DNA from: Candidatus Thiothrix sulfatifontis
GTDB lineage: Bacteria; Pseudomonadota; Gammaproteobacteria; Thiotrichales; Thiotrichaceae
Direction of reading: 5' to 3'
NCBI GenBank assembly: GCA_022828425.1
Contig: CP094685.1
Location: 2,852,001-2,916,000 of the forward strand
DNA length: 64,000 bases
Shown: piece after piece, positions 62,347 through 64,000 of the stretch
How the letters are laid out: each line of letters starts with the position of its first letter
How positions within the stretch are numbered: position 1 is the first letter of the stretch
Translations under genes and position numbers: made by a program
Notes under the pieces: model-generated
Database searches by the model: none
Told to the model about the DNA's origin: nothing
What the model saw: the letters and a program-made list of their open reading frames with translations, nothing else

Positions 62347-64000
62347 TTAAGGTTTTGCTTCCGCAGCAAAAAGTTGGTCAAGTTGGGTATTGTCGTTCAC
62401 ACCCAATACTTTTTTACGCACCACATCATTCCCCATATCCAATCTGAAATAATGCTCTTTGCCATCCGCTGCTTTTTGCTTGCGTACCAATTGAATGCGG
62501 TCAAACAGCATCCAATGCTTTTCGGCAAACTTGGCTAAACCAATCACTTTGGCGGCATTGTCTTTCAGGCTGGGGTCGTGTGGTTCGATGATGTCGAACT
62601 GGTAGCCTTTGGCATCTTGCCGCACGATCAATAAGTCGGGGAACATGGGTTTGACGCTGCCGCCATCTTCGTAGGGAATTTCCAGCGACCACGGTTTGCG
62701 GTCAACGTTGCGAAACCAGCCGATGACCGCAGGGTTAGCCAATTCCAGTTGTAAAACTTCGCGTTCCCACGTGCCAAGGTCGGCTTGAAACTGACCATCT
62801 TCTTGTAGAAACAGGTGTTTGTCATACACGGCTGCCTCTTTGGAGCGGCGGAAGTCAATGCTCTCTGGCAATATCCACGCGATGGGTTGCGGATCAGCAG
62901 TAGCAAGGCGTAGCCGCTCATAGTGTTTACGGCGTTGTTCTTTCAGCTTACCGATGTCGCGGCGGTGGTCTGCATACAGGGTGTCGAACTGTTGTTCTGC
63001 GTACAGTTCCAATTGCTGCATGGCTTGATGGTTTTGGCTTAAAACGACTATTTCCACTTTCGCTTCATCAGCATCACGATCACCGTGGGTGCGCCAATAG
63101 TCCATGTGCAAACCGTTGCCCAACAAACGCCCTGCTTGCTGGAAGTGACGGTCAATGTCCGCTGATGCTGCGTCGATAATGTAAGTTTCGCCTTCTTCGG
63201 CAATGTATGTGCCATGACTGACAGCAACCGTTTTTAGGCTAATACCCGTGATTTGTTTGGCTTGTGTTGCCAATGTGCCGGATGCGCTTAGCTGCTGGAC
63301 TTCTGCTGTCATTTTTTCGACAAGCTGTTGTTTAACACCATCTTGTGCGGTTTCCGCCATCTGGTCGTGCGTCAGCCCGCGCCCCAACCCCATCAAGCGG
63401 CGTAAGGAACTTTGTTTACGCACGGCATTCACGCGGTATGTGACCAGTTCGCTGATGGCTGCAAATACGTCATCCATGCCTTCACGACGGTAGAGTGTCA
63501 CCGCATCGCGCCCGGTTGTAATCGTAACAGGCGGCACTTCTTCAACGTTTTTCAGCGATTCAATCACCGCGTTTACCGACGTTTCGTTGTAATGCGGTAG
63601 AAACAGGTGGACATCATTCAGCAGCGTATCCGCTTCTACCCGTCGGGCAAGCGGGGTGCGCACCATGCGCCCCAGCAATTGGGCAATGTAGGTGTGATCG
63701 TTTGCCCGCCGGAATGACATCATCACTTCGGCACGCGGGCAGTCCCAGCCGGTAGACAGGTTCATCTTGAACAACACAATCCCGATATTGGGGTCTTCTT
63801 CAATCCGGGAGGCTTCCACATGGCGCACCCGCCTACCATCCACGTCAAGGTCGCCGCTGTCGTTAAAGGTGTGCGTCACTTCCAGTTCATGCACACGCCG
63901 CCCCAGCGCACTTTCGATGGTTGCCAAACAGGTGGACAGGTTGGTTTTCGTCAGGGCTTTGTCTGAGCCATCTTCCACTTGGATAACGAGGATAGGCCAT
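62347..64000 (-). CDS. DEAD/DEAH helicase, type III restriction Res-like (5' part outside window)
   Basis: The frame is open to the right edge, so about 550 C-terminal residues are seen. Superfamily 2 motifs IVLFKMNLSTGWDCPRAEVM (motif V type) and DHTYIAQLLGRMVRTPLARR (motif VI, QxxGRxxR) are clear. The C-terminal part includes an FPDLLIVRQDAKGYQFDIIE block that resembles a nuclease-like beta core (D...D-x-x-E/P) of restriction Res proteins, with the final acidic residue followed by Pro-His. It may be the helicase/nuclease of a type III-like or anti-phage system together with the Fic protein; the rest lies outside. Confidence 0.82.
   Translation of the reverse strand, partial: WPILVIQVEDGSDKALTKTNLSTCLATIESALGRRVHELEVTHTFNDSGDLDVDGRRVRHVEASRIEEDPNIGIVLFKMNLSTGWDCPRAEVMMSFRRANDHTYIAQLLGRMVRTPLARRVEADTLLNDVHLFLPHYNETSVNAVIESLKNVEEVPPVTITTGRDAVTLYRREGMDDVFAAISELVTYRVNAVRKQSSLRRLMGLGRGLTHDQMAETAQDGVKQQLVEKMTAEVQQLSASGTLATQAKQITGISLKTVAVSHGTYIAEEGETYIIDAASADIDRHFQQAGRLLGNGLHMDYWRTHGDRDADEAKVEIVVLSQNHQAMQQLELYAEQQFDTLYADHRRDIGKLKEQRRKHYERLRLATADPQPIAWILPESIDFRRSKEAAVYDKHLFLQEDGQFQADLGTWEREVLQLELANPAVIGWFRNVDRKPWSLEIPYEDGGSVKPMFPDLLIVRQDAKGYQFDIIEPHDPSLKDNAAKVIGLAKFAEKHWMLFDRIQLVRKQKAADGKEHYFRLDMGNDVVRKKVLGVNDNTQLDQLFAAEAKP

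Noticed and set aside
1..64000. CRISPR array, prophage, tRNA or riboswitch
   Set aside because: No regular repeat-spacer structure, phage structural genes, cloverleaf sequence or known riboswitch core was noticed on reading; a dedicated search was not possible.

Overview
The window looks like chromosome from a Gram-negative gammaproteobacterium. LpxH (lipid A synthesis), outer-membrane-type lipoproteins, OmpA domains and Tat signals show the Gram-negative envelope. The gene mix suggests Thiotrichales, for example a Thiothrix-like filamentous bacterium, but that placement is inferred and not proven. Base composition looks roughly balanced and coding density is high. No rRNA, tRNA, CRISPR array, integrase or transposase was seen, and no gap without a gene exceeds 300 bases.

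The dominant theme is phosphate scavenging and sparing. Secreted phosphomonoesterases and diesterases are spread along the window: a PhoX-like protein (0.6-2.5 kb), a 5'-nucleotidase (3.5-5.4 kb), a glycerophosphodiesterase (11.5 kb), a PhoD (13.8 kb), an ExeM/NucH nuclease (21.9-25 kb), a CpdB-like cyclic phosphodiesterase (25.6 kb) and a phytase-like esterase (32.6 kb). Five of these are predicted lipoproteins that share an Asn/Asp-rich tail directly after the lipid-bearing Cys. A type 2 polyphosphate kinase lies at 35 kb. From 41.9 to 53.2 kb lies the Pho core: pstS, then a btaA-btaB-plcP operon on the opposite strand (betaine lipid synthesis plus phospholipid breakdown), olsB (ornithine lipid), and pstC-pstA-pstB-phoU-phoB-phoR. 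Tandem 11-bp-spaced PhoB-like half-sites stand before several of these genes. Together they describe a cell that takes phosphate from outside esters and nucleic acids, imports it by Pst, stores it as polyphosphate and replaces phospholipids with phosphorus-free lipids.

Region by region: 1-5.4 kb holds phosphatases, a haem lipoprotein and an RMD1 protein. 5.4-10.4 kb holds a two-gene module of a giant tubulin-like protein and a zinc-ribbon/TM/substrate-binding-domain/OmpA fusion. 10.5-16.1 kb holds a TIM-barrel protein, GDPD, an Rpn nuclease, PhoD and a PATAN-like protein. 16.1-25.1 kb is a co-directional set: secreted nuclease, lamin-tail protein with the same C-terminal domain, a short membrane-anchored protein, a 69-residue Tat-type peptide, a PqqD-HprK-like kinase fusion and a nucleotidyltransferase. 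25.2-32.4 kb is accessory: a VapBC-type pair, small DNA-binding or plasmid-like genes, GC-rich repeats and a TIR-STAND-FGE protein. 35-41.8 kb holds ppk2, two esterases, a CBM48 protein, an SMR transporter and an unusual pyruvate kinase. 53.2-55.8 kb holds lpxH, the Anbu proteasome-like peptidase and a zinc peptidase. 55.9-59.6 kb is kup with a KdpDE-like two-component system whose kinase lacks the usual sensor half. 59.8-64 kb is defence-like: an AAA/PD-(D/E)XK protein, a Fic protein without the catalytic His, and the end of a large helicase.

The best candidates for undescribed biology are the tubulin/envelope fusion module, the Tat-peptide kinase cassette coupled to secreted nucleases, the shared post-lipobox motif of the phosphatases, and the Pho-linked btaA-btaB-plcP/olsB divergent region.
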